A DNA stretch of 64,000 bases from Mesorhizobium sp. YC-39 (lineage in GTDB: Bacteria > Pseudomonadota > Alphaproteobacteria > Rhizobiales > Rhizobiaceae), in assembly GCF_025753795.1 (NCBI RefSeq), contig NZ_JAOWPS010000002.1:814501-878500 (forward strand), written 5' to 3'. A program made the position numbers and the translations under genes. The first letter of the stretch is position 1. Every line of letters begins with the position of its first letter. Shown in pieces: positions 44,172 through 54,223 of this stretch. Under the pieces are notes generated by a model. It saw nothing but the letters and a program-made list of their open reading frames with translations, had not been told where the DNA came from and ran no database searches.

Positions 44172-46121
44172 ATGCGCGAGAACCAGTCTGACGTTTTCGA
44201 CCTGTTTTCAGAAATTTACACAAACGCAGCGCAGGAAGAGATCAGCATCCAGCAATATCTGCTTGCCTGCCGCGAAGACAGGTCGATGTATGCCTCGGCA
44301 CCTGAACGGATGGTGCAGGCAATCGGCGAGCCGAATCTGGTCGACACCAGCAAGGACGAGCGGCTCGGTCGAATTTTCTCGAACAGGACCATCAAGGTGT
44401 ATCCCTCTTTTGCCGACTTCTACGGCATGGAGGACACGATCGAGCGCATCGCCGGCTATTTCCGCTATGCCTCTCAGGGGCTCGAGGAGCGCAAGCAGAT
44501 CCTTTATCTCCTCGGCCCGGTCGGCGGCGGCAAATCCTCGCTCGCCGAACGGCTGAAGAAACTGATGGAGCAGCGCCCGATCTACACGCTGAAGGTCGGC
44601 AACCAGATCAGCCCTGTTTTCGAATCGCCGCTGGGCCTCTTTCATCCCGATCGCATGGGCGATCTACTGGAGGACAAATACGGCATAGCGCGGCGGCGCC
44701 TCAACGGGCTCATCTCCCCCTGGGCGTCCAAGCGCCTCGACGAACTGTCCGGCGACATTTCCAAATTCAGCGTGGTCAAGCTGATGCCGTCGCGGCTGCG
44801 CCAGATTTGCATCGCCAAGACCGAACCTGGCGATGAGAACAATCAGGATGTCTCGGCCCTGGTTGGCAAGGTCGACATCCGGCAACTGGAGAACTTCAGC
44901 CAGTCCGATCCGGATGCCTATTCCTATAGCGGCGGGCTGAACCGGACCACGCAAGGCCTGCTCGAATTCGTCGAGATGTTCAAGGCGCCGATCAAGGTTC
45001 TGCATCCGCTGCTGACCGCGACCCAGGAAGGCAGCTACAACGGCACCGAAAATTTCGGCGCCTTTCCCTACCAGGGGATCATCGTCGCCCATTCCAACGA
45101 ATCGGAATGGCAGCAGTTCAAGAACAACAAGAACAATGAGGCCTTTCTCGACCGCATTCTGGTGGTCAAGGTGCCGTACTGCCTGCGGATCACCGAAGAG
45201 AGGCAGATCTATGAAAAGCTGCTGCGCGAGAGCGACCTGGCCTCCAGCCCCTGTGCCCCTGAAGTGCTGGACATTCTCAGCCGCTTCACCGTCTCGACCC
45301 GCCTTGCCGAGCACGACAATTCCCCGCTCTACACCAAGATGCGCGCCTATGACGGCGAGAGCCTCAGGGAAGTCGACCCCAAGGCGAAGTCGGTCCAGGA
45401 ATATCGCGATGCCGCCGGCGTCGATGAAGGCATGACGGGCGTCAGCACGCGCTTTGCCTTCAAGATCCTGTCGCAGACATTCAACTACGACACCAAGGAA
45501 GTGGCCGCCGATCCCGTGCATCTGATGTACATCCTGGAGGAAGCGATCAAGCGCGAGCAGTTCCCGAAGGAAACGGAAGCGGCCTATCTCGAATTCATCA
45601 AGTCGGAGCTCGCCGCGCGCTACGCCGAGTTCATTGGCCACGAAATCCAGAAAGCCTATCTCGAATCCTATAGCGAATATGGCCAGAACCTTTTCGACCG
45701 CTACATCGCCTATGCCGACGCCTGGATCGAGGACCAGGACTACAAGGACCCGGACACCGGTCAGATCCTCAACAGGGAGGTTCTGGACAACGAGCTGTCA
45801 CAGGTCGAAAAACCGGCTGGCATCGCCAATCCCAAGGACTTCCGCAACGAGGTGGTGAAGTTCACGCTACGCGCAAGGGCAAAGAACCACGACCGCAACC
45901 CGTCATGGACCAGTTATGAAAAACTGCGCGAGGTCATCGAGAAGCGGATGTTCGGACAGGTCGAGGACCTCCTGCCGGTGATCAGCTTCGGCTCCAAGCA
46001 GGACAGCGTTACGGAAAAGCGCCACAACGAATTCGTGCAGCGCATGGTTGAACACGGCTACACCGAACGTCAGGTGCGCCGGCTGGTGGACTGGTACATG
46101 CGAGTGAACAAGGCGGGTTGA
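44172..46121 (+). CDS. prkA: PrkA family serine protein kinase
   Basis: A 649-aa AAA+-like kinase. Walker A GPVGGGKSS is at 115-123, a second P-loop-like region lies in the middle, and the C-terminal PrkA domain follows (about 400-640). The E. coli homologue YeaG acts in stress and starvation. The gene heads the prkA-yeaH-spoVR operon, conserved from enterobacteria to rhizobia; the EcfG-type promoter in front supports a general stress role. Confidence 0.92.
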   Translation: MRENQSDVFDLFSEIYTNAAQEEISIQQYLLACREDRSMYASAPERMVQAIGEPNLVDTSKDERLGRIFSNRTIKVYPSFADFYGMEDTIERIAGYFRYASQGLEERKQILYLLGPVGGGKSSLAERLKKLMEQRPIYTLKVGNQISPVFESPLGLFHPDRMGDLLEDKYGIARRRLNGLISPWASKRLDELSGDISKFSVVKLMPSRLRQICIAKTEPGDENNQDVSALVGKVDIRQLENFSQSDPDAYSYSGGLNRTTQGLLEFVEMFKAPIKVLHPLLTATQEGSYNGTENFGAFPYQGIIVAHSNESEWQQFKNNKNNEAFLDRILVVKVPYCLRITEERQIYEKLLRESDLASSPCAPEVLDILSRFTVSTRLAEHDNSPLYTKMRAYDGESLREVDPKAKSVQEYRDAAGVDEGMTGVSTRFAFKILSQTFNYDTKEVAADPVHLMYILEEAIKREQFPKETEAAYLEFIKSELAARYAEFIGHEIQKAYLESYSEYGQNLFDRYIAYADAWIEDQDYKDPDTGQILNREVLDNELSQVEKPAGIANPKDFRNEVVKFTLRARAKNHDRNPSWTSYEKLREVIEKRMFGQVEDLLPVISFGSKQDSVTEKRHNEFVQRMVEHGYTERQVRRLVDWYMRVNKAG

Positions 46122-46139
46122 TAGAGCCCGGATGGTTCC

Positions 46140-47447
46140 ATGCCGATCTTCATCGACCGTCGCCTGAACCCGAAGGACAAGAGCCTCGGCAATCGACAGC
46201 GCTTCCTCAGGCGTGCTCGCGAGGAGTTGAAGCGAAGCATCCGCGATCAGATCCGCAGCGGCAGGATCGCCGACGTGGATACCGAGCACGCCGTGCCCAT
46301 GCCCGAAAGGGGAACGACGGAGCCGAGCTTCAACGATAACAAGGCCAGCGGCAACCGCCAGCACATCCTTCCCGGTAACAAGCATTTCTCCCCTGGAGAC
46401 CTGATCTCCAAGCCCGGTCAGGGCAGCGGCGCAAGGGCTCCGGGCGACAAGGCGTCGGAAGACGATTTTCGTTTCGTGCTGTCGCGCGAGGAGGTGCTTG
46501 AGCTTTTTTTCGAGGATCTGGAACTGCCTGACCTGGTCAAGCTCAATCTCAAGGAAATCCATGCCTTCAAGCCGCGCAGGGCTGGCTTCGCGGCGACCGG
46601 TTCACCGACCAACATCAGTGTCGGGCGCACCATGCGCAACAGCCACGGCCGGCGCATCGCGCTGAGGCGCCCGAAGCAGCAGGAACTGGATGCGATCCTC
46701 CAGGAAATCGCCACGCTTGAGTCGGAGCCAGGAGGCGCTGCGACGCGGCAGCGCATTGCAACACTGCGCGAGGAGCTTGAGCGGCTGGAGCGTCGGCGCA
46801 GGCGAATTGCCTTCGTCGATCCGGTCGATATCCGCTTCAACCGCTTCGACGCCCGGCCCATACCAAATGCCAATGCCGTCATGTTCTGCCTGATGGACGT
46901 TTCCGGATCGATGGGCGAGCGCGAGAAGGACCTGGCCAAACGCTTTTTCGTGCTGCTGCACCTGTTCTTGAAGCGGCGCTACGAACGCACCGAGATCGTT
47001 TTCATCCGCCATACGCACGAGGCGCACGAAGTGGATGAGGACACCTTCTTCTACAACACGCAGAGCGGCGGAACGATCGTCTCCACCGCGCTCGACGAAA
47101 TGCACCGCATCATCGAGCAGCGCTATCCCGCCGCCGAGTGGAACATCTACGCCGCGCAGGCATCTGACGGCGATAATTTCGCCGCCGATTCCGAGCGATG
47201 CATAAAGTTTCTGGACGGCAAGCTCATGCGCCTGTGCCAGTATTTCGCCTATGTCGAGATCATCGACGAACGCGAAGCCCATATATTCCGAGCTACCGAA
47301 AACGGGACGTCGCTTTGGCGCGCTTACAGCACGGTCGAGCTGAAATGGCCTAACTTCCAGATGAGCCGCATTGCCACTCCGGCGGATATATATCCGGTCT
47401 TTCGCCGGCTCTTCGCCAGGCAGCCGGCTGTCCGCAAGAGCGCTTGA
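46140..47447 (+). CDS. yeaH: YeaH/YhbH family protein (DUF444)
   Basis: A 435-aa protein with a VWA-like segment LMDVSGSMGEREKDLAK near residue 255 (MIDAS DxSxS) and YNTQSGGTIVSTAL later. It has the DUF444 N-terminal sequence MPIFIDRRLNPKDKSLGNRQRF. It is 18 nt downstream of prkA and overlaps no other gene. The role is unknown but genetically linked to PrkA and SpoVR. Confidence 0.9.
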   Translation: MPIFIDRRLNPKDKSLGNRQRFLRRAREELKRSIRDQIRSGRIADVDTEHAVPMPERGTTEPSFNDNKASGNRQHILPGNKHFSPGDLISKPGQGSGARAPGDKASEDDFRFVLSREEVLELFFEDLELPDLVKLNLKEIHAFKPRRAGFAATGSPTNISVGRTMRNSHGRRIALRRPKQQELDAILQEIATLESEPGGAATRQRIATLREELERLERRRRRIAFVDPVDIRFNRFDARPIPNANAVMFCLMDVSGSMGEREKDLAKRFFVLLHLFLKRRYERTEIVFIRHTHEAHEVDEDTFFYNTQSGGTIVSTALDEMHRIIEQRYPAAEWNIYAAQASDGDNFAADSERCIKFLDGKLMRLCQYFAYVEIIDEREAHIFRATENGTSLWRAYSTVELKWPNFQMSRIATPADIYPVFRRLFARQPAVRKSA

Positions 47448-47458
47448 GGAGAGGGTCG

Positions 47459-49009
47459 ATGGCCAGGCAAGCCAACAAACCGGGTTTGCTCTTTTCAGGA
47501 TCTGACTGGGACTTTGGGAAATTGTCGCGGGCTTATGAAGCGATCGAGGCTCTCGCGATCGAAGAGCTGCACCTCGATATATATCCGGTGCAGATGGAGA
47601 TCATATCTTCTCAGCAGATGCTCGACGCCTATTCATCAGTCGGCATGCCGCTGATGTATCGTCACTGGTCGTTCGGCAAGCATTTCCTTTACGAGGACCT
47701 GCTCTATCGCAAGGGCGGGCGCGGACTGGCCTACGAACTGGTCATCAACTCCAACCCCTGCATCGTCTACCTGATGGAGGAAAACACCATGGCCTTGCAG
47801 GCCCTGGTGACGGCGCACGCGGCACTCGGACATAACCATTTCTTCAAGAACAATCATTTGTTCAGGCAATGGACGGATGCCGGGGCGATCCTGAGCTATC
47901 TGGAGTTCGCCAAGAGCTACATAACCCGCTGCGAGGAGCGGCATGGTCTTGCCGCGGTGGAGGCGGTTCTGGACGCGGCGCACGCGCTGATGGAACAGGG
48001 CGTATTTCGCTATCGTCGTCCGCCAAAATTGTCTTCGGAACGGCAGCGCGAGGGACTGCGTGAGCGCCTTGAATACGAAGAGCGTTCCTACAATGATTTG
48101 TGGCGCACGCTGCCATCTGCACAGGAAAGCAAGAAGGCTGACGGGGTGGACGGACGCATCGCGGAGCGGAAGAAATCGCTCAACCTGCCGGAGGAAAACC
48201 TGCTGTACTTCCTGGAAAAGAACAGTCTCGTCCTTGAGCCTTGGCAGCGCGAGATCGTCAGGATCGTGCGCATCATTGCGCAGTATTTCTATCCGCAGCG
48301 CCAAACGCAGGTGATGAACGAAGGCTGTGCTACCTTCGTGCACTATACGCTCATGAACATGCTGTTCGACCGGGGCCAGATCAGCGAAGGCGCCATGCTG
48401 GAAATCCTGCGCAACCATTCGAACGTGATCTTCCAGCCGGCCTTCGACGACCCACGGTTTTCAGGCATCAATCCCTATGCCCTCGGCCTCGACATGATGC
48501 AGGACATACAGCGCATGTCGACCAAGCCAACGGCGGAGGACCGCGACTGGTTCCCGGACATTGCCGGACATGGCAACTGGCGCGAAGTCCTGCTTGAAGC
48601 CTGGGCCAACCACCGCGACGAATCCTTCATCCGTCAATACCTCAGCCCAAGCCTGATCCGGAAATGGCGGCTATTCGTGCTGGCCGACGGAGCCGATGAA
48701 CCGCATTTCGAAGTCACGTCGATCCACAACGAGCGTGGCTATGACAAGATTCGCGCTGCCCTGGCCAACAGTTACGACATTGGAGCGAAACGGCCGGACA
48801 TCCAGGTGATTGATGTCGACCTGCTCGGCGATCGGCAGTTGCGACTGCAACACCGGGTGAAGGATGGCATTGTGCTCGATGAAGGCAGCCGCGACTCGAC
48901 GCTGCGCCATGTCCGCAACCTCTGGGGCTACGAGGTCAGCCTGGTGGCGGTCGACGCTCAGACCGGAGCCGTGATCCACGAACGTTCCACGAGCCAGATC
49001 GCGGAATGA
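47459..49009 (+). CDS. ycgB: SpoVR family protein
   Basis: A 516-aa protein with the SpoVR core, MYRHWSFGKHFLYEDLLYRKG and INSNPCIVYLMEENTMALQ. It ends with a Rossmann-like ACT-ish tail. In B. subtilis SpoVR affects cortex synthesis; in proteobacteria it is linked to stress. ATG at 47459 has GGAG upstream; a TTG at 47444 overlaps the previous stop. Third gene of the operon. Confidence 0.9.
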   Translation: MARQANKPGLLFSGSDWDFGKLSRAYEAIEALAIEELHLDIYPVQMEIISSQQMLDAYSSVGMPLMYRHWSFGKHFLYEDLLYRKGGRGLAYELVINSNPCIVYLMEENTMALQALVTAHAALGHNHFFKNNHLFRQWTDAGAILSYLEFAKSYITRCEERHGLAAVEAVLDAAHALMEQGVFRYRRPPKLSSERQREGLRERLEYEERSYNDLWRTLPSAQESKKADGVDGRIAERKKSLNLPEENLLYFLEKNSLVLEPWQREIVRIVRIIAQYFYPQRQTQVMNEGCATFVHYTLMNMLFDRGQISEGAMLEILRNHSNVIFQPAFDDPRFSGINPYALGLDMMQDIQRMSTKPTAEDRDWFPDIAGHGNWREVLLEAWANHRDESFIRQYLSPSLIRKWRLFVLADGADEPHFEVTSIHNERGYDKIRAALANSYDIGAKRPDIQVIDVDLLGDRQLRLQHRVKDGIVLDEGSRDSTLRHVRNLWGYEVSLVAVDAQTGAVIHERSTSQIAE

Positions 49010-49048
49010 GGCTCGGCAAGGAGCGCCGATCTCTGGCCTGCCGCCTGA

Positions 49049-49945
49049 TCAGCTCTCGCCAGCCGGCCGTATCCTCAGCCTGGCGATGCGGTTCTTGTCG
49101 CGCTTCATCACGACGAAGCGCATGCCATGGAAGGTAAAAGCTTGTTTCTCCTCAGGAATCGACTGCGTCTCGTGGATGACGAGACCGGCAATGGTCGTGG
49201 CTTCCTCGTCCGGCAGGTTCCAGTCGAGCGCCCGGTTCAGGTCGCGGATCGGCACCGTGCCGTCGACGACGACCGAACCGTCGGCTTCCTGTTTGACGCC
49301 CTGGATCTCGATATCATGCTCATCGGCGATCTCGCCAACGATCTCCTCGATGATGTCCTCCAGTGTCACCAGCCCCTCGACTTCGCCATATTCGTCGACG
49401 ACTACGGCGAAATGCGCCTTGCGGCGTAGGAAGGCGTTGAGTTGCTCCTGCAGCGTCGTGGTGTCGGGCACGAACCACGGCTTTGACGCGATCTTCATCA
49501 CGTCGATCCTGGAAAAGTCGTTGCCGACATCGTTCAGCGCGCGCAGCAGGTCCTTGGCGTGCAGCACGCCGACGATATTGTCGAGCGAGCCTTTCCACAA
49601 CGGCATGCGGGTGTGCGGGCTCTGCAGGATCTCGCGCACCACCGCTTCCGGCGGGTTGTCGGCATTGACAGAGCGCATGTTGGTGCGGTGGACCATGACA
49701 TCGGACACTTCGAGCTCGGCAAGGTCGAACAGACCACCGATACGGTCGCGATCCTCACGCACCACCTGGCCGTCGCGACGAAAATCATCGACGGCGCCGC
49801 GCAATTCATCATGGCTCGAGCGCTGGGGCTCGATGCGTGAGAGCTCGTAGCCGAAGGCGGCAAGCAGGCGCGCGCGTAAGGCAACGGCCAGCAGAATGAG
49901 GACGGCAAGGACGGCAACGACGATCCAGCCGGTCTCGTTGCTCAT
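49049..49945 (-). CDS. CorC/HlyC-like protein with CBS pair, lacking the DUF21 domain
   Basis: A 298-aa protein. One hydrophobic segment at about 7-22 is followed at once by the CBS part ([12 protein letters not shown], then CBS pair to about 200) and a CorC_HlyC transporter-associated domain (215-295). Rhizobial homologues next to aroB are normally about 430 aa, with a four-TM DUF21 domain of about 180 residues between. This one looks internally deleted by roughly 130 residues. It overlaps aroB by 4 nt. Whether it is functional is open; a magnesium/cobalt efflux role is known for the family. Confidence 0.75.
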   Translation of the reverse strand: MSNETGWIVVAVLAVLILLAVALRARLLAAFGYELSRIEPQRSSHDELRGAVDDFRRDGQVVREDRDRIGGLFDLAELEVSDVMVHRTNMRSVNADNPPEAVVREILQSPHTRMPLWKGSLDNIVGVLHAKDLLRALNDVGNDFSRIDVMKIASKPWFVPDTTTLQEQLNAFLRRKAHFAVVVDEYGEVEGLVTLEDIIEEIVGEIADEHDIEIQGVKQEADGSVVVDGTVPIRDLNRALDWNLPDEEATTIAGLVIHETQSIPEEKQAFTFHGMRFVVMKRDKNRIARLRIRPAGES

Positions 49946-51084
49946 CGCGACCGGCTTTCCTGCTGGCCCGGATGATTCTCCCTGAGGAAGGAGAGCACTT
50001 CCGACGCCGGCACATCCTTGGCGATGAAGGCCTGGCCGATGCCGCGTGTCAGGATGAAGGTCAGGGCGCCGCGCGACACCTTCTTGTCCTGGGTGATGAA
50101 GGAAAGCAGTGCCTCGGCGTCGGGTAATTCGCCTGATATGTCGGCCATGCGCCAGGGCAGGCCGACGGCGCGAAGATGTGCCTCGACGCGGGCAGCATCG
50201 TCGGGGCTCGCCAGATTGAGCCGTGACGAAAAACGGTGCGCCAGGGCCATGCCAATGGCGACGCCCTCGCCATGCACGAGCCGGACGCCGTCATAGTGCG
50301 TGGCGGCTTCGAGCGCATGGCCGAAAGTATGGCCGAGATTGAGCAGCGCGCGGTCACCGGTCTCGAACTCGTCGCGGGCGACAACATCGGCCTTGGCGCG
50401 GCAGGCTTCGGCGATGGCCTTGGCCCGCGCCGGGCCACCGGCGAAGACCTCGCGCCAGTTCTCCTCCAGCCAGGCGAAGAAATCCGGGCGGTCGATCAGC
50501 CCGTATTTGGCGAGCTCGGCATAGCCGGCGCGGAATTCGCGGATCGGCAGCGTGTCGAGCACGCCGGTATCGGCCAGCACCAGCTTCGGCTGGTGGAAGA
50601 CGCCGACGAGGTTCTTGCCGCGCGCGCTGTTGATGCCGGTCTTGCCGCCGACCGAGGAATCGACCTGGGCGAGCAGCGAGGTCGGAACCTGCACGAAATT
50701 CATGCCGCGCCGCACGATGCCGGCGGCAAAGCCGGCAAGGTCGCCGATGACGCCGCCGCCGAGCGCGATAACGACATCGCCGCGCTCGAGTCTCGCGGCC
50801 AGCACACCGTCCACCACGTCCTCGAGATGCGCAAAGCTTTTGGTCTTCTCGCCCGCCGGCAGCGTAATGACGGCGATCTGGATGCCGCCCTTTTCGAGGC
50901 CGGCCTTCAGCGTTTCGAGATGTGCCGCGGCGACATTGTCGTCGGTGACCACGGCGGCGCGCGTGCCCGGCAAGCGCCGCGCGATCTCCATGCCCGAGCG
51001 CTCAAGCAGTCCCGAACCGATCAGTATGTCGTAGGCGCGATCGCCAAGCCCGACCTCGACGGTGACTTCCGTATCGGCGCTCAC
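49942..51084 (-). CDS. aroB: 3-dehydroquinate synthase
   Basis: A 380-aa NAD-dependent shikimate enzyme. The [14 protein letters not shown] loop is near 105-118, followed by the Zn-ligand region with GHTFGHALE and HGEGVAIGM. Length matches the family. It overlaps aroK by 4 nt (ATGA) upstream and the CorC-like gene by 4 nt downstream, forming an aroK-aroB-corC operon. Confidence 0.95.
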   Translation of the reverse strand: MSADTEVTVEVGLGDRAYDILIGSGLLERSGMEIARRLPGTRAAVVTDDNVAAAHLETLKAGLEKGGIQIAVITLPAGEKTKSFAHLEDVVDGVLAARLERGDVVIALGGGVIGDLAGFAAGIVRRGMNFVQVPTSLLAQVDSSVGGKTGINSARGKNLVGVFHQPKLVLADTGVLDTLPIREFRAGYAELAKYGLIDRPDFFAWLEENWREVFAGGPARAKAIAEACRAKADVVARDEFETGDRALLNLGHTFGHALEAATHYDGVRLVHGEGVAIGMALAHRFSSRLNLASPDDAARVEAHLRAVGLPWRMADISGELPDAEALLSFITQDKKVSRGALTFILTRGIGQAFIAKDVPASEVLSFLRENHPGQQESRSR

Positions 51085-51686
51085 GACCGCGCCTCGCCTG
51101 TCACGGCTGCAACGCCGAAATGCCCGCAGAGCGCGTCCACGACCTCGGCCGCGATGACCTCCTTGCGGTCGTCGCGGGTCGGCACCGTGACATTGGCGGC
51201 GGCGTAGACCGGATAACGCTCGGCCATCAATCGCTCGAGCACGGCGCGCGGATCGGCGCTTTTCAGGAGCGGCCGGTTCTGCTTCTTGGAAACGCGCTCC
51301 ATCAACAGGTCGATCTCGGCCTTAAGCCATACCGATACGCCGTGGCCCGCAATCGCCTCGCGCGTCTGCGCATTCATGAAGGCGCCGCCGCCGGTAGACA
51401 GCACCTGTGGGCCGTGTTCCAGCACGCGCAGGATGACGCGCTGCTCCAGCGCCCGGAACTCCGTTTCGCCATAGCGCTCGAACAATTCAGGCACGCTCAT
51501 GCGCGACACGCTTTCGATCTCCTGGTCGCTGTCGATGAAAGGCAATCCCAACATCGTCGCCACCTTGCGGCCGATCGCCGTCTTGCCGGCGCCCATCAGG
51601 CCGATAAAGACGATGGAGCGGTTGCCCAACAGGCCAAGCAGCGCGGCATGGCTCTCATCAGGAGGATTTGCTGGCAGCGCGTTCAT
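51081..51686 (-). CDS. aroK: shikimate kinase
   Basis: A 201-aa P-loop kinase. Walker [12 protein letters not shown] lies near 29-39; the shikimate-binding DSDQEIE and the GGGAFMN lid region follow. The N-terminus before the P-loop is about 20 residues longer than in typical AroK, so the start is uncertain; ATG at 51686 is my choice and ATG at 51731 is an alternative. Confidence 0.9.
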   Translation of the reverse strand: MNALPANPPDESHAALLGLLGNRSIVFIGLMGAGKTAIGRKVATMLGLPFIDSDQEIESVSRMSVPELFERYGETEFRALEQRVILRVLEHGPQVLSTGGGAFMNAQTREAIAGHGVSVWLKAEIDLLMERVSKKQNRPLLKSADPRAVLERLMAERYPVYAAANVTVPTRDDRKEVIAAEVVDALCGHFGVAAVTGEARS

Positions 51687-51858
51687 GACACTATGATATT
51701 TCCAAGCCTCTTTGCCGGGTATCGACATCAAAAGCCTGTTTGCGTCAAGCGCGGCAGGCGCCCGGCGTCGTGCGTGCTTCGTCCTTGAATTGGCCGGATT
51801 GACGCATCATAAGGGCACAGGGTTTGGAAACGCAGAACAAAAAGACGGGCAAAAATTG

Positions 51859-52011
51859 ATGCCGACGCTGTTCCGCTTTGTCGTGACGCTCACGATTCTG
51901 GCCGGCATTGTCTATGGCGCGATGTTCGCATTGGCGATGTTCGTCGAGCCGAGAAAGACGGAAATGAGTGTGCGTATCCCCCCGGAAAAGCTGACCCCCA
52001 AGAAAAACTGA
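51859..52011 (+). CDS. small single-pass membrane protein
   Basis: A 50-aa protein with one hydrophobic segment at about 6-26 (FRFVVTLTILAGIVYGAMFALAMF) and a charged C-terminus rich in Lys/Pro (EPRKTEMSVRIPPEKLTPK). It lies 25 nt before xerD. Similar short proteins occur between aroK and xerD in rhizobia, but there is no known function. Confidence 0.65.
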   Translation: MPTLFRFVVTLTILAGIVYGAMFALAMFVEPRKTEMSVRIPPEKLTPKKN

Positions 52012-52036
52012 CCAAGAACAAAACTGACCAAGAGCA

Positions 52037-52954
52037 ATGAACAGCGCGGCCCGCATCGAAGCCTTTCTGGAAATGATGAGCGCCGAGCGGGGCGCGGCCG
52101 AAAACACGCTTTCTTCCTACCGCCGCGACCTCGAAGACGCATCGGCCGGGATCGGCGGCGGGCTGGCGGCCGCCGGAGCCGCCGATATCCGAGCCTATCT
52201 CGATGACATCGCCGCGCGTGGCTTTGCCGCCACCTCGCAGGCGCGCAAACTGTCGGCAATCCGCCAGTTCTTCAAGTTCCTCTATGCCGAGGGTCTGCGC
52301 GGCGACGACCCGACGGGAACGCTGGACAGCCCGAAGAAGGGCCGGCCACTGCCCAAGACGATGAGCGAGGCCGATACCGGCCGGCTGATCGACCGGGCGG
52401 CTGAGGAGGCAAGGGATGCCTCGCCCGGCGATGGCGACGGCCTGGCGGCGCTGCGCCTGCATGCGCTGGTCGAGGTGCTCTATGCCACGGGCCTGCGCGT
52501 TTCCGAACTGGTCGGCCTGCCGGTGACGGTGGCGCTACGCGACGACCGCTTCTTCATGGTTCGCGGCAAGGGCGATAAGGAACGTATGGTGCCGCTATCG
52601 GCCAAGGCGCGCAGCGCGATGCGGGCCTGGCTCGCCGCCCGGGCAACGGTGCCGGCTTTTGCCGACAGTCCGTTCCTGTTTCCGGCGGCAAGCGACAGCG
52701 GCTATCTCTCCAGGCAGGTCTTTGCCCGCGACCTGAAAGGCCTCGCGGCCAGGGCCGGCATCGCTGCGGCGAAAATATCGCCGCATGTGCTGCGCCATGC
52801 TTTCGCCAGCCATCTCTTGCAGAATGGCGCCGATCTCCGGGCCGTGCAGCAGTTGCTCGGCCATGCCGATATTTCAACGACGCAGATTTACACGCATGTG
52901 CTGGAGGAGCGCTTGGTACGGCTGGTCAACGACCATCATCCGCTTGCCGACTAG
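52037..52954 (+). CDS. xerD: tyrosine recombinase XerD
   Basis: A 305-aa site-specific recombinase that with XerC resolves chromosome dimers at dif. The N-terminal SAM-like domain covers 1-110. The catalytic residues are R in [10 protein letters not shown]-x-x-R in [10 protein letters not shown] in LGHADIST and the nucleophilic Y in TQIYTH. Length is normal. Confidence 0.92.
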   Translation: MNSAARIEAFLEMMSAERGAAENTLSSYRRDLEDASAGIGGGLAAAGAADIRAYLDDIAARGFAATSQARKLSAIRQFFKFLYAEGLRGDDPTGTLDSPKKGRPLPKTMSEADTGRLIDRAAEEARDASPGDGDGLAALRLHALVEVLYATGLRVSELVGLPVTVALRDDRFFMVRGKGDKERMVPLSAKARSAMRAWLAARATVPAFADSPFLFPAASDSGYLSRQVFARDLKGLAARAGIAAAKISPHVLRHAFASHLLQNGADLRAVQQLLGHADISTTQIYTHVLEERLVRLVNDHHPLAD

Positions 52955-53053
52955 GCGCCATATCGCTATGTGAGGACGACGTTTCGCCGCTCGGAGCCTT
53001 GATCTCAAGGGTTCCGTCAGTCATTGCCTTCCGGTCTATCGGTCCGCTCAAGA

Positions 53054-54004
53054 ATGTATAATTACCTCGATTTCGAAAAGCCGGTCCAGGATCTCGAAGG
53101 CAAGATCCTCGAGCTGAAGAAGCTTGCCGAGAATGGCGAGGCGGTCGATGTCGGCGATGAGATCAGCCGGCTCGAGAAGCGTTCGCGCGACGCGCTGCGC
53201 GACGCCTACAAGGCCCTGACCCCGTGGCAGAAGGTGCAGGTGGCGCGCCATCCGGACAGGCCGCATTGCGTCGACTACATCAAGGCTCTGTTCAGCGATT
53301 TCACGCCGCTGGCCGGCGACCGCAATTTCGGCGAGGACCAGGCGATCGTCGGCGGCTTCGCCCGTTTTCGCGGCGAACCGGTGGCAATCATCGGCCAGGA
53401 AAAGGGCTCGGACACCACGAGCCGGCTGAAGCATAATTTCGGCTCGGTGCGGCCGGAGGGCTATCGCAAGGCGGTGCGATTGATGGAGCTCGCCGACCGC
53501 TTCAAGATTCCGCTGCTTACGCTGGTCGACACGGCAGGCGCCTATCCTGGCGTCGGTGCCGAGGAGCGCGGCCAGGCGGAGGCCATTGCCCGCTCGACCT
53601 CGGCCTGCCTTGGCCTGAAGGTGCCGTCGATCTCGGTGGTCATTGGCGAAGGCGGCTCGGGCGGCGCCATTGCGATTGCCACCGCAAACCGCGTCTACAT
53701 GCTCGAACACGCCATCTATTCGGTGATCTCGCCGGAAGGTGCGGCCTCGATCCTGTGGCGCGACACCACCCGCTCGAAGGATGCGGCGACCAACATGAAG
53801 ATCACCGCCCAGGATCTTCTGGAGCTGAAGATCATCGACGCCATCATTCCCGAACCGCTCGGCGGCGCCCATCGTGCCCCGGAAACGGTGATTGCCTCGA
53901 CCGGCGACCTCATCGCCAGGACGATGAAGGAGTTTTCCGGCGCCAACACCGATTTTCGCGAGCAGCGCCGCGAGAAATACCTGTCGATGGGCCGCAACCT
54001 TTAG
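53054..54004 (+). CDS. accA: acetyl-CoA carboxylase carboxyltransferase subunit alpha
   Basis: A 316-aa crotonase-fold subunit that transfers carboxyl from biotin to acetyl-CoA. It starts [18 protein letters not shown] and contains [32 protein letters not shown] and [11 protein letters not shown], all diagnostic. ATG at 53054 is the usual start. A GC-rich hairpin (54029-54056) follows. Confidence 0.96.
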   Translation: MYNYLDFEKPVQDLEGKILELKKLAENGEAVDVGDEISRLEKRSRDALRDAYKALTPWQKVQVARHPDRPHCVDYIKALFSDFTPLAGDRNFGEDQAIVGGFARFRGEPVAIIGQEKGSDTTSRLKHNFGSVRPEGYRKAVRLMELADRFKIPLLTLVDTAGAYPGVGAEERGQAEAIARSTSACLGLKVPSISVVIGEGGSGGAIAIATANRVYMLEHAIYSVISPEGAASILWRDTTRSKDAATNMKITAQDLLELKIIDAIIPEPLGGAHRAPETVIASTGDLIARTMKEFSGANTDFREQRREKYLSMGRNL

Positions 54005-54028
54005 TCTGAGCTGATTTCAGTGCCGCAA

Positions 54029-54056
54029 TGTGGCGAGATTGGGCGCTTTCGCCACA
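54029..54056 (+). terminator. hairpin after accA, possible terminator
   Basis: TGTGGCGA (54029-54036) pairs with TCGCCACA (54049-54056), 8 bp with a 12-nt loop. There is no U-run after it, so termination is uncertain. Confidence 0.35.
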
Positions 54057-54223
54057 AAATTGCCTTTGCATTCGGTTCAATCAGATTGCCGTGGGGGAAT
54101 GGGTCCAGCGCTTGCGGTAAGGAATTTTCAAGGTTAACGGGCTTAGGGTCCGTCAATGTTCAGCGTGCGGACCTTGCAGCGCCCATGCCTGCGGTCCGAA
54201 AAGATGAAGACATAGCGACATCC

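Noticed and set aside
54029-54056. Hairpin after accA as a riboswitch or sRNA
   Set aside because: A single simple stem without conserved motifs; kept only as a weak terminator.
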